A stretch of DNA of 64,000 nucleotides from Aeromicrobium yanjiei. Lineage in GTDB: Bacteria > Actinomycetota > Actinomycetes > Propionibacteriales > Nocardioidaceae. Positions within the stretch are counted from its first letter, which is position 1; each line of letters starts with the position of its first letter. The translations under genes were made by a program, and so were the position numbers. Where the stretch lies: assembly GCF_009649075.1 (NCBI RefSeq), contig NZ_CP045737.1, positions 3,038,001 to 3,102,000 on the forward strand, written 5' to 3'. Shown here one piece after another: positions 8,427-18,825 of the stretch. The notes beneath the pieces were generated by a model. The model saw only the letters and a program-made list of their open reading frames with translations, searched no databases and was not told the origin of the DNA.

Positions 8427-9239
8427 TCAGTCTCCCCCATACGGGACGCCGAGCTCGGCGAGCCGCGTCTTGCCGCCGTCCAGCGCGGTGAGCACCCAGG
8501 CGCCGTTGTCGGTGAGGGTGAACGTGTGCTCGTAGTGAGCCGCCCACGAGCCGTCGGTCGTCACCGCGGTCCAGTCGTCGTCCAGGATCCGGGTGCTCGA
8601 GGTGCCGAGCGTGACCATCGGCTCGACGGCCAGGGCCAGCCCCTTGACGAGCTTCGCCCCGCGCCGCGGCTTGCCGTAGTTGTGGACGTCGGGCGGCTGG
8701 TGCATCTGCGAGCCGATCCCGTGACCCGTGAAGCCCTCGACGATGCCGTAGTCCCCCGCGCCGACGATCGTCGTCTCGATCGCGTGGCTGATGTCCGAGA
8801 CCCGGCCGCCGAGCCGCGCCGCCGCGATGCCCCGCCACATCGACTCCTCGGTGACCCGCATGAGCGCGAGGACCTCGTCGGGCACGTCGCCGATCGCGAC
8901 GGTCGTGGCGGCGTCGCCGTGCCAGCCGTCCACGACAGCACCGCAGTCGATCGAGATGATGTCGCCGTCGCGCAGCACCCGCGAGCCGGGGATGCCGTGG
9001 ACGACCTCGTCGTTGACGGACGTGCAGATCACGCCGGTGAAGCCGTGGTAGCCCAGGAAGTTCGAGCTCGCGCCACGAGAGCGGATGTGCTCGTGCGCGA
9101 TCGCATCGAGCTCACGGGTCGTGACGCCGGCGACCGCGGACTCCCGCAGCACCTCGAGCGTCTCGGCCACGACGAGCCCCGCCGCCCGCATCGTCTCGAT
9201 CTGGGCGGGGGTCTTGATCTCGATGCCGCGCTCGAACAT
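8427..9239 (-). CDS. map: Methionine aminopeptidase, type I
   Basis: The enzyme removes N-terminal Met from nascent proteins. The 270 aa chain has all five dinuclear-metal ligands: D98 (ISIDCG), D109 (WHGDAA), H173 (TGHGIG), E206 (AVEPMV) and E237 (YEHTF), plus substrate-binding H81. ATG 9239 gives the conserved beginning MFERGIEIKTPAQIETMRAA. It lies 16 nt behind adk in the conserved secY-adk-map order, but the usual next gene infA is displaced by about 4.3 kb of accessory genes. Confidence 0.97.
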   Translation of the reverse strand: MFERGIEIKTPAQIETMRAAGLVVAETLEVLRESAVAGVTTRELDAIAHEHIRSRGASSNFLGYHGFTGVICTSVNDEVVHGIPGSRVLRDGDIISIDCGAVVDGWHGDAATTVAIGDVPDEVLALMRVTEESMWRGIAAARLGGRVSDISHAIETTIVGAGDYGIVEGFTGHGIGSQMHQPPDVHNYGKPRRGAKLVKGLALAVEPMVTLGTSSTRILDDDWTAVTTDGSWAAHYEHTFTLTDNGAWVLTALDGGKTRLAELGVPYGGD

Positions 9240-9255
9240 CAGCGGAAGCGCGCCC

Positions 9256-9819
9256 CTACGACGGGAGCGCGTCGGCGATGCGGCGGGACACCTCGTCCAC
9301 CTCACCCACGCCGTCGACCTGGATGAGGAGTCCGCGCTTGCCGTAGACCTCGAGCAGCGGGGCGGTCTCGGCCGTGTAGACCTCCTGGCGGTGGCGGATG
9401 ACGTCCTCGGTGTCATCGGCACGGCCGCTGGTCTCAGCACGCTTGAGCAGGCGCTGGATCAGCTCCTCGGGGTCCACCACGAGCTCGATGACGCCGTCGA
9501 GCGACGTGCCCAGCTCGTCAAGGATCTCATCGAGCTTGGCGACCTGGTTCACCGTGCGCGGGTAGCCGTCGAGGATGAAGCCGTCGCGGGCGTCCTCCTG
9601 CGCGAGACGGTCCTTGACCATCGCATTGGTGACCTCGTCCGGGACGTACTCGCCGGCGTCGGAGTAGCGCTGCGCGGTGCGGCCCAGCTCGGTCTGCTCC
9701 TGGATGTTGGCCCGGAAGATGTCGCCCGTGGAGATGTGCGCACCACCGATGCGCTCGGCCAGACTCACGGCCTGGGTTCCCTTGCCCGCGCCGGGCGGGC
9801 CCATGATGAGGAGGCGCAT
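9256..9819 (-). CDS. adk: Adenylate kinase (short-lid form)
   Basis: It interconverts ATP, AMP and ADP. The 187 aa chain starts [20 protein letters not shown] with the P-loop at 7-15. The AMP-binding loop DGYPR is near 84-88. The lid is the short form ([12 protein letters not shown]) without zinc cysteines, which explains the length below the ~215 aa of the long form. ATG 9819 is chosen over upstream in-frame starts because it gives the family N-terminus. It starts one base after the secY stop. Confidence 0.97.
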   Translation of the reverse strand: MRLLIMGPPGAGKGTQAVSLAERIGGAHISTGDIFRANIQEQTELGRTAQRYSDAGEYVPDEVTNAMVKDRLAQEDARDGFILDGYPRTVNQVAKLDEILDELGTSLDGVIELVVDPEELIQRLLKRAETSGRADDTEDVIRHRQEVYTAETAPLLEVYGKRGLLIQVDGVGEVDEVSRRIADALPS

Positions 9820-9820
9820 T

Positions 9821-11125
9821 TTACTTGAGGAACCCTTCGTAGTTGCGCTGCTGGAGCTGGCTCTCGATCTGCTTGACCGTGTCCAGCCCCACACCGACGA
9901 TGATCAGGAGGGTCGTGCCGCCGAACGGGAAGTTCTGGCTGGCACCGATCGCCGCGATGGCGATCATCGGGATCAGGGCGATGAGCCCGAGGTACAGCGC
10001 ACCCGGGGCCGTGATGCGGCTCAGCACGTACGCGAGGTACTCCTGCGTCGGCCGGCCGGCGCGGATGCCGGGGATGAAGCCGCCGTACTTGCGCATGTTG
10101 TCGGCGACCTCTTCGGGGTTGAACGTGATCGACACGTAGAAGTACGTGAAGAACACGATCAGCAGGAAGAAGGTGGCCATGTAGAGCGGGTGGTCACCGC
10201 GCACGAAGTTGTCGTTGATCCACGTCGCCCACGAGGCACCGGAGTTGAACTGGGCCATGAGCGCGGGGAGGTACATCAGGGACGAGGCGAAGATGACCGG
10301 GATGATGCCGGCCTGGTTGACCTTGAGCGGGATGTACGTCGAGGAGCCGCCGAACATCCGGCGTCCGACCATCCGCTTGGCGTACTGCACCGGGATGCGG
10401 CGCTGCGCCTGCTCGATGAAGATCACGCCCGCCACGATCAGCAGGCCGATCAGGACCACGAGGGTGAACGTCGTCCAGCCCTTGGTCTCCTTGATCTGCC
10501 ACATCGCGCCGGGGAAGGTCGCGACGACCTGCGTGAAGATGAGGATCGACATGCCGTTGCCGACGCCGCGGTCGGTGATGAGCTCACCGAGCCACATGAT
10601 GACCGCGGTGCCCGCGACCATCGTCAGCACGATCAGCAGGAACGACCAGATGCTGTCGGGGTTGTAGAGCAGCGGCCCGGTCTCGGACCCGCCGAACAGG
10701 TTGCCGCTGCGGGCCAGCGCCACGATGCCCGTGGCCTGCAGGATCGCCAGGCCCAGCGTCAGGTATCGCGTGTACTGGGTGATCTTGGTCTGCCCGGACT
10801 GGCCCTCCTTCTTGAGGGCCTCCAGCCGTGGGATGACCACGACGAGCAGCTGCAGGATGATGCTTGCGGTGATGTACGGCATGATGCCGAGCGCGAACAC
10901 CGTGAGCTGCAGCAGCGCACCACCGGAGAAGACGTTGATGAGGGCGAAGAGGCTGCTGTTGTCGCCTGACGAGGCGGCCTCCACGGAGTCCTGCACGTTG
11001 CCCACGTTGATGCCGGGAGCCGGCATCGTGGAGCCGAGACGGAACAGGACGATGACGAACAGGACGAAGAGGATCTTCTTCCGCAGGTCTGGCGTTCGAA
11101 ACGCGTGGACGAAGGCGCTGAGCAC
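9821..11125 (-). CDS. secY: Protein translocase channel subunit SecY
   Basis: SecY forms the SecYEG channel in the membrane with SecE (encoded at 59 kb here). GTG 11125 is chosen: it gives [20 protein letters not shown], the usual actinobacterial start, and has AGGAGG 6 nt upstream. The resulting 434 aa protein has about ten hydrophobic segments and the cytosolic loops [20 protein letters not shown] and [20 protein letters not shown]. It heads secY-adk-map and is separated from rplO by two terminator-like hairpins. Confidence 0.97.
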   Translation of the reverse strand: MLSAFVHAFRTPDLRKKILFVLFVIVLFRLGSTMPAPGINVGNVQDSVEAASSGDNSSLFALINVFSGGALLQLTVFALGIMPYITASIILQLLVVVIPRLEALKKEGQSGQTKITQYTRYLTLGLAILQATGIVALARSGNLFGGSETGPLLYNPDSIWSFLLIVLTMVAGTAVIMWLGELITDRGVGNGMSILIFTQVVATFPGAMWQIKETKGWTTFTLVVLIGLLIVAGVIFIEQAQRRIPVQYAKRMVGRRMFGGSSTYIPLKVNQAGIIPVIFASSLMYLPALMAQFNSGASWATWINDNFVRGDHPLYMATFFLLIVFFTYFYVSITFNPEEVADNMRKYGGFIPGIRAGRPTQEYLAYVLSRITAPGALYLGLIALIPMIAIAAIGASQNFPFGGTTLLIIVGVGLDTVKQIESQLQQRNYEGFLK

Positions 11126-11168
11126 CGCGGTCCTCCTCGTGCACTGAGAGTGATCGATGTGAACGGAC

Positions 11169-11188
11169 AAAAGCGGGCTCGCGCCCGC
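11169..11188 (-). terminator. Second hairpin with T-run between rplO and secY
   Basis: The arms GCGGGC (11173-11178) and GCCCGC (11183-11188) enclose a GCGA-type loop. On the minus strand they are followed directly by TTTT (11169-11172). It sits about 45 nt upstream of the secY start, so it could be a backup terminator or an attenuator of secY. Confidence 0.55.
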
Positions 11189-11216
11189 GTGCTGACTCTA
11201 ACAGCCAGCAAAACAG

Positions 11217-11244
11217 CCGGGGCAGGGCTCTCGCCCTGCCCCGG
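11217..11244 (-). terminator. Terminator after rplO
   Basis: A perfect 12-bp stem, CCGGGGCAGGGC (11217-11228) with GCCCTGCCCCGG (11233-11244), encloses a four-base loop. A CTGTTTTG stretch follows on the minus strand. It probably ends the long S10/spc transcript. Confidence 0.8.
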
Positions 11245-11249
11245 ACGCG

Positions 11250-11693
11250 TCAGCCAAGAATGGTGACGCTGCCGCCTGCTGCTTCGATCTTGGTCTTGGC
11301 CGAGGCGGAGAACTTGTCCGCCGTGACCTGGACCTTGACGTTGATGTCGCCCTGACCGAGGACCTTGACGGGACGTCCCTTGCGGACCGCTCCGTTGGCG
11401 ACCAGCGACGCGACGTCGATGTCACCACCCTCGGGGTAGAGCTCCTGGATGCGATCCAGGTTGACGACCTGGTACTCCTCGCGGAACGGGTTCTTGAACC
11501 CCTTCAGCTTCGGCAGGCGCATGTGGATGGGAACCTGTCCACCCTCGAAGCCGACGGGAACCTGGTAGCGGGCTGCGGTGCCCTTGGTTCCACGGCCGGC
11601 GGTCTTGCCCTTCGAGCCCTCACCACGACCCACACGGGTCTTGGCGGTCTTGGCCCCGGGGGCCGGGCGCAGGTGATGAAGCTTGAGCGCCAT
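11250..11693 (-). CDS. rplO: 50S ribosomal protein L15
   Basis: The 147 aa late-assembly large-subunit protein starts [20 protein letters not shown]. It has the Gly/Lys/Arg-rich N-terminal extension that threads into 23S rRNA ([18 protein letters not shown]) and the C-terminal [20 protein letters not shown]. It is the last gene of the S10/spc run and is followed 6 nt later by a strong hairpin. Confidence 0.98.
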   Translation of the reverse strand: MALKLHHLRPAPGAKTAKTRVGRGEGSKGKTAGRGTKGTAARYQVPVGFEGGQVPIHMRLPKLKGFKNPFREEYQVVNLDRIQELYPEGGDIDVASLVANGAVRKGRPVKVLGQGDINVKVQVTADKFSASAKTKIEAAGGSVTILG

Positions 11694-11695
11694 GA

Positions 11696-11878
11696 TCAGT
11701 CCACCTCCTTGACGTCGACGAGGTGCGGGATGGACGTCGCCATGCCGCGGATCTCGGGACGATCCTCAACGACAACCACGTCGCCGATCCTCTTCAGACC
11801 GAGCGAGCGCAGGGTGTCGCGCTGGTTCTGCTTGCGTCCGATGCCGGACTTGGTCTGGGTCACCTGGAGCTTGGCCAT
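11696..11878 (-). CDS. rpmD: 50S ribosomal protein L30
   Basis: The 60 aa protein ([20 protein letters not shown], then [20 protein letters not shown]) is a full bacterial L30. Its ATG overlaps the rpsE stop by one base (TGATG type) and it ends 2 nt before rplO, so it is translationally coupled on both sides. Confidence 0.97.
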   Translation of the reverse strand: MAKLQVTQTKSGIGRKQNQRDTLRSLGLKRIGDVVVVEDRPEIRGMATSIPHLVDVKEVD

Positions 11879-12492
11879 CAGGCACCTACCCCGGCGTCAG
11901 CCTTGGCCTTGGCCTCGGCGATGCCTTCCTTGCCGGCCCGCAGGAGCGCCGCCGGAGCGACCTCCTCGACCGTCAGGCCGCGGCGCTGGGCCACCTGCTC
12001 AGGCGACTCGAGCATGCGAAGAGCTGCGACCGTCGCGTGCACGATGTTGATCGCGTTCGACGAGCCGAGCGACTTCGACAGGACGTCGTGGACGCCGGCC
12101 GCCTCGAGCACTGCACGCACCGGGCCACCGGCGATGACGCCGGTACCGGGCGATGCGGGACGAAGGAAGACGACGCCAGCCGCCTTCTCGCCCTGCACCG
12201 GGTGCGGGATGGTGCCCTGGATGCGCGGGACGCGGAAGAAGGACTTCTTGGCCTCTTCGACGCCCTTCGCGATCGCGGTGGGGACTTCCTTGGCCTTGCC
12301 GTAGCCGATGCCGACCTGTCCGTCGCCGTCGCCGACGATCACGAGGGCGGTGAAGCTGAAGCGACGACCACCCTTGACGACCTTGGCGACACGGTTGATC
12401 GTGACGACCTTCTCGATGTACTGCGACTTCTCGGCGCCGCGATCATTACGACCGCGTCCGCCTCCGCCTCCGCGGCGCTGCTGCCCGCTCAT
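11878..12492 (-). CDS. rpsE: 30S ribosomal protein S5
   Basis: S5 helps form the mRNA entry channel and affects decoding accuracy. The 204 aa product has the double-stranded-RNA-binding-like N-domain ([20 protein letters not shown]) and the C-domain ([20 protein letters not shown]). A Gly/Arg-rich leader ([19 protein letters not shown]) precedes the core, as in other actinobacteria. A 43 nt gap follows rplR. Confidence 0.97.
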   Translation of the reverse strand: MSGQQRRGGGGGRGRNDRGAEKSQYIEKVVTINRVAKVVKGGRRFSFTALVIVGDGDGQVGIGYGKAKEVPTAIAKGVEEAKKSFFRVPRIQGTIPHPVQGEKAAGVVFLRPASPGTGVIAGGPVRAVLEAAGVHDVLSKSLGSSNAINIVHATVAALRMLESPEQVAQRRGLTVEEVAPAALLRAGKEGIAEAKAKADAGVGA

Positions 12493-12535
12493 GCGGCACT
12501 CCTCACGTTTGAGAGAAATTCAGTGTTGTTGGTCA

Positions 12536-12919
12536 TCAGAACTCCAGCCCACCCTCGCGGGCGCCGTCGGCCAGTGCTGCGACGCGACCGGCGTACTTGT
12601 TGCCGGCGCGGTCGAAGACGACCGTCTCGACGCCTGCAGCCTTGGCACGGTCCGCGACGAGCTCGCCGACGCGCTTGGCCTTGGCCGTCTTGTCGTCGCT
12701 CGACGAACGCAGGTCGGCCTCCATCGTCGACGCGGACGCGAGGGTGTGTCCCTCGAGGTCGTCGACGATCTGGGCAACCATGTGCTTGCTGGAGCGGGTG
12801 ATGACCAGACGCGGACGCTCGGCCGATCCCTGGATCTTCTTGCGACCACGGATCTGGCGGCGCAGACGCGACGCGGTACGACCCTTGGTGCTCTTGTTGT
12901 GCCTGATCGAGATAGCCAT
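12536..12919 (-). CDS. rplR: 50S ribosomal protein L18
   Basis: The 127 aa protein binds 5S rRNA with L5 and L25. It starts [20 protein letters not shown] with the usual basic N-terminus and contains [20 protein letters not shown] and the C-terminal [20 protein letters not shown]. It starts 3 nt after the rplF stop. Confidence 0.97.
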   Translation of the reverse strand: MAISIRHNKSTKGRTASRLRRQIRGRKKIQGSAERPRLVITRSSKHMVAQIVDDLEGHTLASASTMEADLRSSSDDKTAKAKRVGELVADRAKAAGVETVVFDRAGNKYAGRVAALADGAREGGLEF

Positions 12920-12922
12920 GAG

Positions 12923-13465
12923 CTACTTACCAGCCTTTCCGACCTTGCGGCGGACGTGCTCGCCGGCATAGCGCACACCCTTGCCCTTGTAGGGCTCGGG
13001 CTTGCGGATCTTGCGGATGTTCGCTGCGACCTCACCGACGGCCTGCTTGTCGATGCCGTGGACGGCGAACTTGGTGGGCGACTCGACCGAGAACGTGATG
13101 CCCTCGGGAGCCTTGACGGGCACCGGGTGGCTGAAGCCGAGCGCGAACTCGAGGTCAGTCGGACCCTTGGCCGCGACGCGGTAACCGACGCCGACGATCT
13201 CGAGCTTCTTCTCGTAGCCCTCGGTGACACCGATGACCATGTTGCTGATCAGGGTGCGCGAGAGGCCGTGGAGCGCCTTGCTGCGTCGCTCGTCGTTCGG
13301 ACGCTCGATCGCGAGCGTGCCGTCCTCGTCCTTGCGGACCGTGATCGGCTCGGCGACGGTGTGCGTGAGCTCGCCCTTGGGACCCTTGACGCGGACGTCC
13401 TGGCCCTCGATGGTGACCTCGACGCCCGAGGGAACCGTGACGGGAATCTTGCCAATGCGTGACAT
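12923..13465 (-). CDS. rplF: 50S ribosomal protein L6
   Basis: The 180 aa protein lies near the factor-binding site at the base of the L7/L12 stalk. It starts [20 protein letters not shown] and has the tandem alpha-beta domains and the conserved C-terminal [20 protein letters not shown]. It is 14 nt behind rpsH. Confidence 0.98.
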   Translation of the reverse strand: MSRIGKIPVTVPSGVEVTIEGQDVRVKGPKGELTHTVAEPITVRKDEDGTLAIERPNDERRSKALHGLSRTLISNMVIGVTEGYEKKLEIVGVGYRVAAKGPTDLEFALGFSHPVPVKAPEGITFSVESPTKFAVHGIDKQAVGEVAANIRKIRKPEPYKGKGVRYAGEHVRRKVGKAGK

Positions 13466-13479
13466 GTGTCAGACCCCTC

Positions 13480-13887
13480 TCACCAGACGTAGGCGAGGAC
13501 TTCTCCGCCTACGCCCTTCTGGTTGGCCTGGCGGTCCGTGAGCAGACCCTGGCTGGTCGAGATGATCGCGACACCGAGGCCGCCGAGGACCTTGGGCAGA
13601 CCGGTCGACTTCGCGTAGACGCGAAGACCCGGCTTGCTGATGCGACGGATGCCGGCGATCGAGCGCTCGCGGTGCGGACCGTACTTGAGGGTGATGGTCA
13701 GCGTCTTGCCGACCTCGCCCTCCTTGGGCTCGGCGACGTCGATGGACGTGATGTAGCCCTCCTGCTTCAGGATCTCGGCGACGCCGGCCTTCAGCTTGGA
13801 GTAGGGCATCGACACGCTGTCGTGGTACGCCTGATTGCCGTTGCGGACACGCGTGAGCATGTCTGCGATCGGATCGGTCATTGTCAT
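13480..13887 (-). CDS. rpsH: 30S ribosomal protein S8
   Basis: S8 binds the central domain of 16S rRNA and in some bacteria represses the spc operon. The 135 aa protein starts [20 protein letters not shown] and ends with the conserved [20 protein letters not shown] region. A start three codons later (MTDPIADM) is also possible. The 78 nt gap from rpsN is one of the longest inside this cluster and holds no gene. Confidence 0.97.
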   Translation of the reverse strand: MTMTDPIADMLTRVRNGNQAYHDSVSMPYSKLKAGVAEILKQEGYITSIDVAEPKEGEVGKTLTITLKYGPHRERSIAGIRRISKPGLRVYAKSTGLPKVLGGLGVAIISTSQGLLTDRQANQKGVGGEVLAYVW

Positions 13888-13965
13888 GAGTGTGTGTTTT
13901 CCATTCCTGCCGTGGTTTCCCTCCGCGGTGCGCAGGGACCTTCGACTGTCAAAAGAGGTGGGTGG

Positions 13966-14151
13966 TTACCAGGAGCTCTTGGTGATGCCCGGGAGCTCAC
14001 CGCGGTGTGCCATCTCGCGAAGGCAGATGCGGCAGAGGCCGAACTTCTTGTACACCGAGCGCGGGCGACCGCAACGCTGGCAGCGGGTGTAGCCGCGGAC
14101 TGCGAACTTCGGCTTGCGAGCGGCCTTGACCTTGAGTCCAGTCTTCGCCAT
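13966..14151 (-). CDS. rpsN: 30S ribosomal protein S14 type Z (zinc-binding)
   Basis: The 61 aa short form of S14 has C24, C27, C40 and C43 ([11 protein letters not shown], then [11 protein letters not shown]), the zinc finger that defines type Z. The long zinc-free form used under zinc starvation was not found in this window. It starts one base after the rplE stop. Confidence 0.97.
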   Translation of the reverse strand: MAKTGLKVKAARKPKFAVRGYTRCQRCGRPRSVYKKFGLCRICLREMAHRGELPGITKSSW

Positions 14152-14152
14152 G

Positions 14153-14713
14153 TCAGTTCTCCTTGTAGGGGAAGCCGAGCAGCTTGAGCAGCGCGCGCCC
14201 CTCCTCGTCGTTGGTCGCCGTCGTGACGACCGTGATGTCCATGCCGCGCGAGCGGTCGATCTTGTCCTGGTCGATCTCGTGGAACATGACCTGCTCGGTC
14301 AGACCGAACGTGTAGTTGCCACGGCCGTCGAACTGCTTGGGGCTCAGACCACGGAAGTCGCGGATGCGGGGCAGCGCGAGCGTCAGGAGACGATCGAGGA
14401 ACTCCCACATGCGGTCGCCACGCAGCGTGACGTGCGTGCCGATCGGCATGCCCTCACGCAGCTTGAACTGCGCGATGGACTTGCGGGCCTTGGTGACCTG
14501 CGGCTTCTGACCCGTGATGGCCGTGAGGTCGCGAATCGCGCCCTCGATCAGCTTGCCGTCGCGGGCAGCCTCGCCGACGCCCATGTTGACGACGATCTTG
14601 GTGAGGCCGGGAACCTGCATGACGTTGTCGTAGTCGAACTGCTCGCGCAGGGCCGGAAGGATCTCCTCGCGGTAGCGCGTCTTGAGACGGGGGGCCGTCT
14701 GTGTCTCGCTCAT
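14153..14713 (-). CDS. rplE: 50S ribosomal protein L5
   Basis: The 186 aa protein binds 5S rRNA and contacts P-site tRNA. Diagnostic stretches are [20 protein letters not shown] and [21 protein letters not shown] short extension, [20 protein letters not shown], leads into the core. It starts 2 nt after rplX. Confidence 0.98.
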   Translation of the reverse strand: MSETQTAPRLKTRYREEILPALREQFDYDNVMQVPGLTKIVVNMGVGEAARDGKLIEGAIRDLTAITGQKPQVTKARKSIAQFKLREGMPIGTHVTLRGDRMWEFLDRLLTLALPRIRDFRGLSPKQFDGRGNYTFGLTEQVMFHEIDQDKIDRSRGMDITVVTTATNDEEGRALLKLLGFPYKEN

Positions 14714-14715
14714 TC

Positions 14716-15078
14716 TCAGATCTCCTTTCCGGTCTTCTTGGCGATGCGGACGCTGCGCTGTGCGCCGTACGTGGATCCGTCGGGACGCGTCTTGGTGACG
14801 TCGTCGCGACGGTAGCCGACACGGGTCGGCTCCTTGTCGGCGAGCAGCATGACGTTCGAGATGTGGATGGGGGCTTCGCTGGTGATGATGCCACCGGATC
14901 CTGCGCCACCGGCCTGGGTCGGCTTGGTGTGACGCTTGATGCGGTTGACGCCTTCGACGACGACACGGTCGTGCTCGGCGATCACTTCGATGACCGCGCC
15001 CGTGACGCCCTTGTCCTTGCCAGCGATGACCTTGACCTGGTCACCCTTGCGAATGCTGACGTTGCCTTTGCGGGCCAT
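14716..15078 (-). CDS. rplX: 50S ribosomal protein L24
   Basis: L24 is an assembly initiator next to the exit tunnel. ATG 15078 gives [20 protein letters not shown] with the KOW motif at residues ~11-38 ([20 protein letters not shown]). The length is 120 aa. A longer in-frame extension to 15405 does not match the family. It begins one base after the rplN stop. Confidence 0.97.
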   Translation of the reverse strand: MARKGNVSIRKGDQVKVIAGKDKGVTGAVIEVIAEHDRVVVEGVNRIKRHTKPTQAGGAGSGGIITSEAPIHISNVMLLADKEPTRVGYRRDDVTKTRPDGSTYGAQRSVRIAKKTGKEI

Positions 15079-15079
15079 G

Positions 15080-15448
15080 TCAGAGCACCTCCGGTGCGAG
15101 AGAGATGATGCGCATGAACTTCTTGTCGCGAAGCTCACGGCCGACGGGGCCGAAGATGCGCGTTCCACGCGGATCTCCGTCCGCCTTGAGGATGACGGCT
15201 GCGTTCTCGTCGAACTTGATGTACGAGCCATCGGGACGACGGCGCTCCTTGACGGTGCGCACGACGACAGCCTTGACGACGTCACCCTTCTTGACGTTTC
15301 CGCCGGGGATCGCGTCCTTGACAGTGGCGACGATCGTGTCGCCGATGCCTGCATAACGCCGGCCAGATCCGCCGAGGACACGGATGCAGAGGATTTCCTT
15401 TGCACCGGTGTTGTCGGCGACCTTGAGTCGAGACTCCTGCTGAATCAT
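15080..15448 (-). CDS. rplN: 50S ribosomal protein L14
   Basis: The 122 aa protein sits at the subunit interface and is the docking site of silencing factors in other bacteria. ATG 15448 gives the invariant start [20 protein letters not shown], with GGAGA upstream as ribosome-binding site. The C-terminus [18 protein letters not shown] is complete. A 10 nt gap follows rpsQ, so the S10 and spc gene sets are joined here without a visible promoter. Confidence 0.98.
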   Translation of the reverse strand: MIQQESRLKVADNTGAKEILCIRVLGGSGRRYAGIGDTIVATVKDAIPGGNVKKGDVVKAVVVRTVKERRRPDGSYIKFDENAAVILKADGDPRGTRIFGPVGRELRDKKFMRIISLAPEVL

Positions 15449-15458
15449 CTGTCGTCTC

Positions 15459-15746
15459 CTACTTGGCCTTCTCGAGGATCTCGACGATGCGCCAACGCTT
15501 GGTCGCCGAGAGCGGACGGGTCTCCATGATGAGGACCCGGTCGCCGACGCCGGCAGCGTTGGACTCGTCGTGAGCCTTGAGCTTGATGTTGCGACGCAGG
15601 ACCTTGCCGTAGAGCGCGTGCTTGACGCGGTCCTCGACATCGACCACGACGGTCTTGTCCATCTTGTCGCTGACGACAAGACCCTCGCGGGTCTTGCGAG
15701 CGGTGCGTTCGGTCACTGCCTCGTCCTTCTGATTCTTGTCGGTCAT
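15459..15746 (-). CDS. rpsQ: 30S ribosomal protein S17
   Basis: The 95 aa OB-fold protein starts [20 protein letters not shown]; the S17 core runs [20 protein letters not shown] and [20 protein letters not shown]. Its ATG overlaps the rpmC stop by 4 nt (ATGA), which supports this start over longer in-frame alternatives. Confidence 0.97.
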   Translation of the reverse strand: MTDKNQKDEAVTERTARKTREGLVVSDKMDKTVVVDVEDRVKHALYGKVLRRNIKLKAHDESNAAGVGDRVLIMETRPLSATKRWRIVEILEKAK

Positions 15747-15982
15747 GCCTGCGACACCTCGTCGGAGGAGGTCTCGACGATGCCGAGCTCGCGCTCGCGC
15801 ATCACGGTGTAGATCCGGGCGATGTCCTTGCGCACGGCCCGAAGTCGGGCGGTGTTGTCGAGCTGTCCGGTCGCGTTCTGGAAGCGCAGGTTGAACAGCT
15901 CTTCCTTGGCCTCGGCCAGCTTCTCGGCCAGGTCCTCGACGCTCACGGCGCGGAGCTCCGCGGCGGTGGTCACGGCTGCCAT
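15743..15982 (-). CDS. rpmC: 50S ribosomal protein L29
   Basis: The 79 aa two-helix protein lies by the tunnel exit, a docking site for SRP and trigger factor. Core motif: [23 protein letters not shown] 15982 overlaps the rplP stop by one base; a GTG one codon earlier (15985) is the only alternative. A short acidic tail ([11 protein letters not shown]) follows the core. Confidence 0.95.
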   Translation of the reverse strand: MAAVTTAAELRAVSVEDLAEKLAEAKEELFNLRFQNATGQLDNTARLRAVRKDIARIYTVMRERELGIVETSSDEVSQA

Positions 15983-16401
15983 CACAGCTCACCTGTCTCT
16001 CGGGTGATGAAACGGGCCTTCATGGGAAGCTTGTGGATCGCGCGGCGCATGGCCTCGCGAGCCGTCTTCTCGTCGACACCGGACAGCTCGAACATGACGC
16101 GTCCGGGCTTGACGTTGGCGACCCACCACTCGGGCGATCCCTTGCCGGAACCCATGCGGGTCTCGGCGGGCTTCTTGGTCAGCGGGCGATCGGGGTAGAT
16201 GTTGATCCACACCTTGCCGCCACGCTTGATGTGACGCGTCATGGCGATACGAGCGGACTCGATCTGACGGTTCGTCACGTAGGCGGCGGTCACGCACTGG
16301 ATGCCGTAGTCGCCGAACGCCAGCTCGGTGCCGCCCTTGGCGGCGCCGCGACGGTCGGGGTGGTGCTGCTTGCGGTACTTGACCCTACGGGGCATCAACA
16401 T
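15982..16401 (-). CDS. rplP: 50S ribosomal protein L16
   Basis: The 139 aa protein organises the A-site tRNA elbow region. It starts [20 protein letters not shown] and includes the conserved [20 protein letters not shown] and the [20 protein letters not shown] segment. The start overlaps the rpsC stop by one base, and the stop overlaps the rpmC start. Confidence 0.98.
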   Translation of the reverse strand: MLMPRRVKYRKQHHPDRRGAAKGGTELAFGDYGIQCVTAAYVTNRQIESARIAMTRHIKRGGKVWINIYPDRPLTKKPAETRMGSGKGSPEWWVANVKPGRVMFELSGVDEKTAREAMRRAIHKLPMKARFITRETGEL

Positions 16402-17231
16402 CAGGAACCCTCCCCTGCAGGAGTAGCGGCGACGGCCTCGGCCGGCGCCTGGGTCGAAGCGGCAGCGTCGGTCGCCGGAGCGGCCTCGTCGCGGGCGGGA
16501 CGCTCGGGACGACGCGCGCCACCAGCGGCTCCGCCACGGGCGGGACGACGGTTGCTGCCGGGGGCGGCGGCACGCTTGGCAGCTTCTGCCTCGCGCTCGG
16601 CGCGGGTACCCGCGACCTCGCCCTTGTAGATCCAGACCTTCACGCCGATGCGGCCGAAGGTCGTCTTGGCCTCGTAGAAGCCGTAGTCGACGTCAGCACG
16701 GAGCGTGTGCAGGGGCACGCGGCCCTCGCGGTAGAACTCCGAGCGCGACATCTCGGCGCCACCGAGGCGGCCCGAGCACTGGATACGGATGCCCTTGGCG
16801 CCCGAGCGCATGGTCGACTGCATCGCCTTGCGCATCGCGCGACGGAACTGCACGCGGCCCGAGAGCTGCTCGGCGACGCCCTGGGCGACCAGCTGCGCGT
16901 CCATCTCGGGGTTCTTGACCTCGAGGATGTTCAGCTGCACCTGCTTGCCCGTGAGCTTCTCGAGGTCGCCGCGGATGCGGTCGGCCTCGGCGCCACGGCG
17001 GCCGATGACGATGCCGGGGCGAGCGGTGTGGATGTCGACGCGGACGCGGTCACGCGTGCGCTCGATCTCGACACGGCTGATGCCGGCGCGGTCCATGCCC
17101 TTGGTGAGCATCCGACGGATCTGCACGTCTTCTCCGACGTAGCTCTTGTAGAGCTTGTCGGCGTACCAACGGCTCTTGTGATCCGTCGAGATGCCCAGTC
17201 GGAACCCGTGCGGGTTGATCTTCTGTCCCAC
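16401..17231 (-). CDS. rpsC: 30S ribosomal protein S3 with Ala/Arg-rich tail
   Basis: S3 lines the mRNA entry tunnel and has helicase activity with S4 and S5. The 276 aa product has the N-terminal KH domain ([20 protein letters not shown]) and the S3 C-domain ([20 protein letters not shown]). About 60 low-complexity residues follow, Arg/Gly-rich and then Ala/Thr/Glu-rich ([20 protein letters not shown]). Tails of this type are usual in high-GC actinobacteria. It overlaps rplV by one base. Confidence 0.97.
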   Translation of the reverse strand: MGQKINPHGFRLGISTDHKSRWYADKLYKSYVGEDVQIRRMLTKGMDRAGISRVEIERTRDRVRVDIHTARPGIVIGRRGAEADRIRGDLEKLTGKQVQLNILEVKNPEMDAQLVAQGVAEQLSGRVQFRRAMRKAMQSTMRSGAKGIRIQCSGRLGGAEMSRSEFYREGRVPLHTLRADVDYGFYEAKTTFGRIGVKVWIYKGEVAGTRAEREAEAAKRAAAPGSNRRPARGGAAGGARRPERPARDEAAPATDAAASTQAPAEAVAATPAGEGS

Positions 17232-17689
17232 TATCGGTTCCCGCCCTTCTTCTTGGAGTTTTTGGTGGCCGCGGCGAGGCGCTTGCCCTCGACGAAGTCG
17301 GCCGGCTGGACGACCACGGTCAGGTGGCTGCTGCGCTTGAGGATGCGGTTGGCCGCACCCTTGGCGCGGGGACGCCAGCGCTTCATCGTCGGGCCCTCGT
17401 CGACGAGGACCGTGGTGATGATCAGCGAGGAGCGGTCGAGCCCCTCGGTGGTCGCGGCGTTCGCAGCGGCGCTCTCGACGAGCTTGTAGAACACCTCGGC
17501 GACGGCCTGCGGCGCGAACTGCAGGGTGGCCAGGGCGTTGTCCACGGACTCGCCGCGGATCAGGTCGCCGATGCGGCGCGACTTCTGCGCAGTGACGCGC
17601 ACGAAGCGAGCCACGGCGAACGCACCGGGCTCGTCGCCCAGGAGCCGCTCGCGCCGTGCGCTCACGCTGTCACGGGTAGCTGCACTCAT
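17231..17689 (-). CDS. rplV: 50S ribosomal protein L22 with extended N-terminus
   Basis: L22 lines the exit tunnel with its beta-hairpin loop ([20 protein letters not shown]), a macrolide-resistance site. At 152 aa it exceeds the ~110-125 aa of most L22. The extra is an N-terminal leader (MSATRDS-like: [20 protein letters not shown]) before the usual [20 protein letters not shown]. From memory such leaders occur in Nocardioides relatives, which supports the taxonomic guess. The ATG overlaps the rpsS stop by 4 nt, which fixes the long start. Confidence 0.95.
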   Translation of the reverse strand: MSAATRDSVSARRERLLGDEPGAFAVARFVRVTAQKSRRIGDLIRGESVDNALATLQFAPQAVAEVFYKLVESAAANAATTEGLDRSSLIITTVLVDEGPTMKRWRPRAKGAANRILKRSSHLTVVVQPADFVEGKRLAAATKNSKKKGGNR

Positions 17690-17967
17690 CGCCTCTTCGC
17701 CTTCCGGTCATCCTTCTCGTGTCCGCGGAACGTGCGGGTCGGGGCGAACTCGCCCAGCTTGTGACCCACCATCGAGTCCGTGATGAACACGGGCACGTGC
17801 TTGCGGCCGTCGTGCACGGCGATCGTGTGTCCGATGAAGGACGGCAGGATCATCGAGCGGCGCGACCAGGTCTTGATCACGGTGTGGGTGTCGGCGGCGT
17901 TCTGCGCGTCGACCTTCTTCTCGAGGTGCCCGTCGACGAACGGGCCCTTCTTCAAACTACGTGGCAT
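17686..17967 (-). CDS. rpsS: 30S ribosomal protein S19
   Basis: The 93 aa head protein partners S13 near the A and P sites. ATG 17967 gives the conserved start [20 protein letters not shown]. Core: [20 protein letters not shown] and [20 protein letters not shown]. It starts 17 nt after the rplB stop and overlaps rplV by 4 nt. Confidence 0.98.
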   Translation of the reverse strand: MPRSLKKGPFVDGHLEKKVDAQNAADTHTVIKTWSRRSMILPSFIGHTIAVHDGRKHVPVFITDSMVGHKLGEFAPTRTFRGHEKDDRKAKRR

Positions 17968-17984
17968 CTGTAAACCAATCCTTC

Positions 17985-18812
17985 TCAGCGGCCGGACTTG
18001 CGGCGGCGGACGATCTGGGAGTCGCTGGCCTTGCGCTTGCGCGTACGGCCTTCCGGCTTGCCCCACGGGGAGACCGGGTGACGTCCACCGGACGTCTTGC
18101 CCTCACCACCGCCGTGCGGGTGGTCGACCGGGTTCATGGCGACACCACGGACGGTCGGGCGCTTGCCCTTCCAGCGGTTGCGGCCTGCCTTGCCCCAGTT
18201 GATGTTGGACTGCTCGGCGTTGCCGACCTCGCCGATCGTGGCGCGGCAGCGGACGTCGACGTAGCGCATCTCGCCCGAGGGCAGACGCAGCTGAGCCTTG
18301 TTGCCCTCCTTGGCGACGAGCTGCACGCGCACACCGGCCGAACGGCCCATCTTGGCGCCGCCACCGGGGCGCAGCTCCACGGCGTGGATCTGCGTGCCGA
18401 CGGGGATGTTGCGCAGCGGCAGGTTGTTGCCGACCTTGATGTCCGCAGCAGCGCCGGACTCGATGGCCTGGCCCTGGGCGATGCCGTCAGGCGCGATGAT
18501 GTAGCGCTTCTCGCCGTCCGCGTAGTGCAGGAGCGCGATGCGCGCCGTGCGGTTGGGGTCGTACTCGATGTGAGCGACCTTCGCGGGGACGCCGTCCTTG
18601 TCGTAGCGACGGAAGTCGATGATGCGGTAGGCACGCTTGTGTCCACCGCCCTGGTGACGCGTCGTGATCCGGCCCTGGTTGTTGCGGCCACCCTTCTTGG
18701 GCAGCGGCTCCACCAGGGACTTCTCCGGCGTCGTGCGGGTGATCTCGGCGAAGTCGGCGACGCTCGAGCCACGACGGCCCGGCGTTGTCGGCTTGTACTT
18801 GCGAATAGCCAT
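17985..18812 (-). CDS. rplB: 50S ribosomal protein L2
   Basis: The 275 aa protein is needed for subunit association and lies close to the peptidyl-transferase centre. It starts [20 protein letters not shown] and has the conserved C-terminal [20 protein letters not shown] with the functionally important His. Both the OB and SH3-like domains are complete. It lies between rplW (13 nt) and rpsS (17 nt). Confidence 0.98.
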   Translation of the reverse strand: MAIRKYKPTTPGRRGSSVADFAEITRTTPEKSLVEPLPKKGGRNNQGRITTRHQGGGHKRAYRIIDFRRYDKDGVPAKVAHIEYDPNRTARIALLHYADGEKRYIIAPDGIAQGQAIESGAAADIKVGNNLPLRNIPVGTQIHAVELRPGGGAKMGRSAGVRVQLVAKEGNKAQLRLPSGEMRYVDVRCRATIGEVGNAEQSNINWGKAGRNRWKGKRPTVRGVAMNPVDHPHGGGEGKTSGGRHPVSPWGKPEGRTRKRKASDSQIVRRRKSGR

Positions 18813-18825
18813 TAGTCCTCAGTCC

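Noticed and set aside
8427..8838. Overlapping minus-strand frame beginning MAGHRGGAARRPGLGHQPRD
   Set aside because: It is a frame-shifted shadow within map, with Arg/Asp-rich low-complexity translation and no motif.
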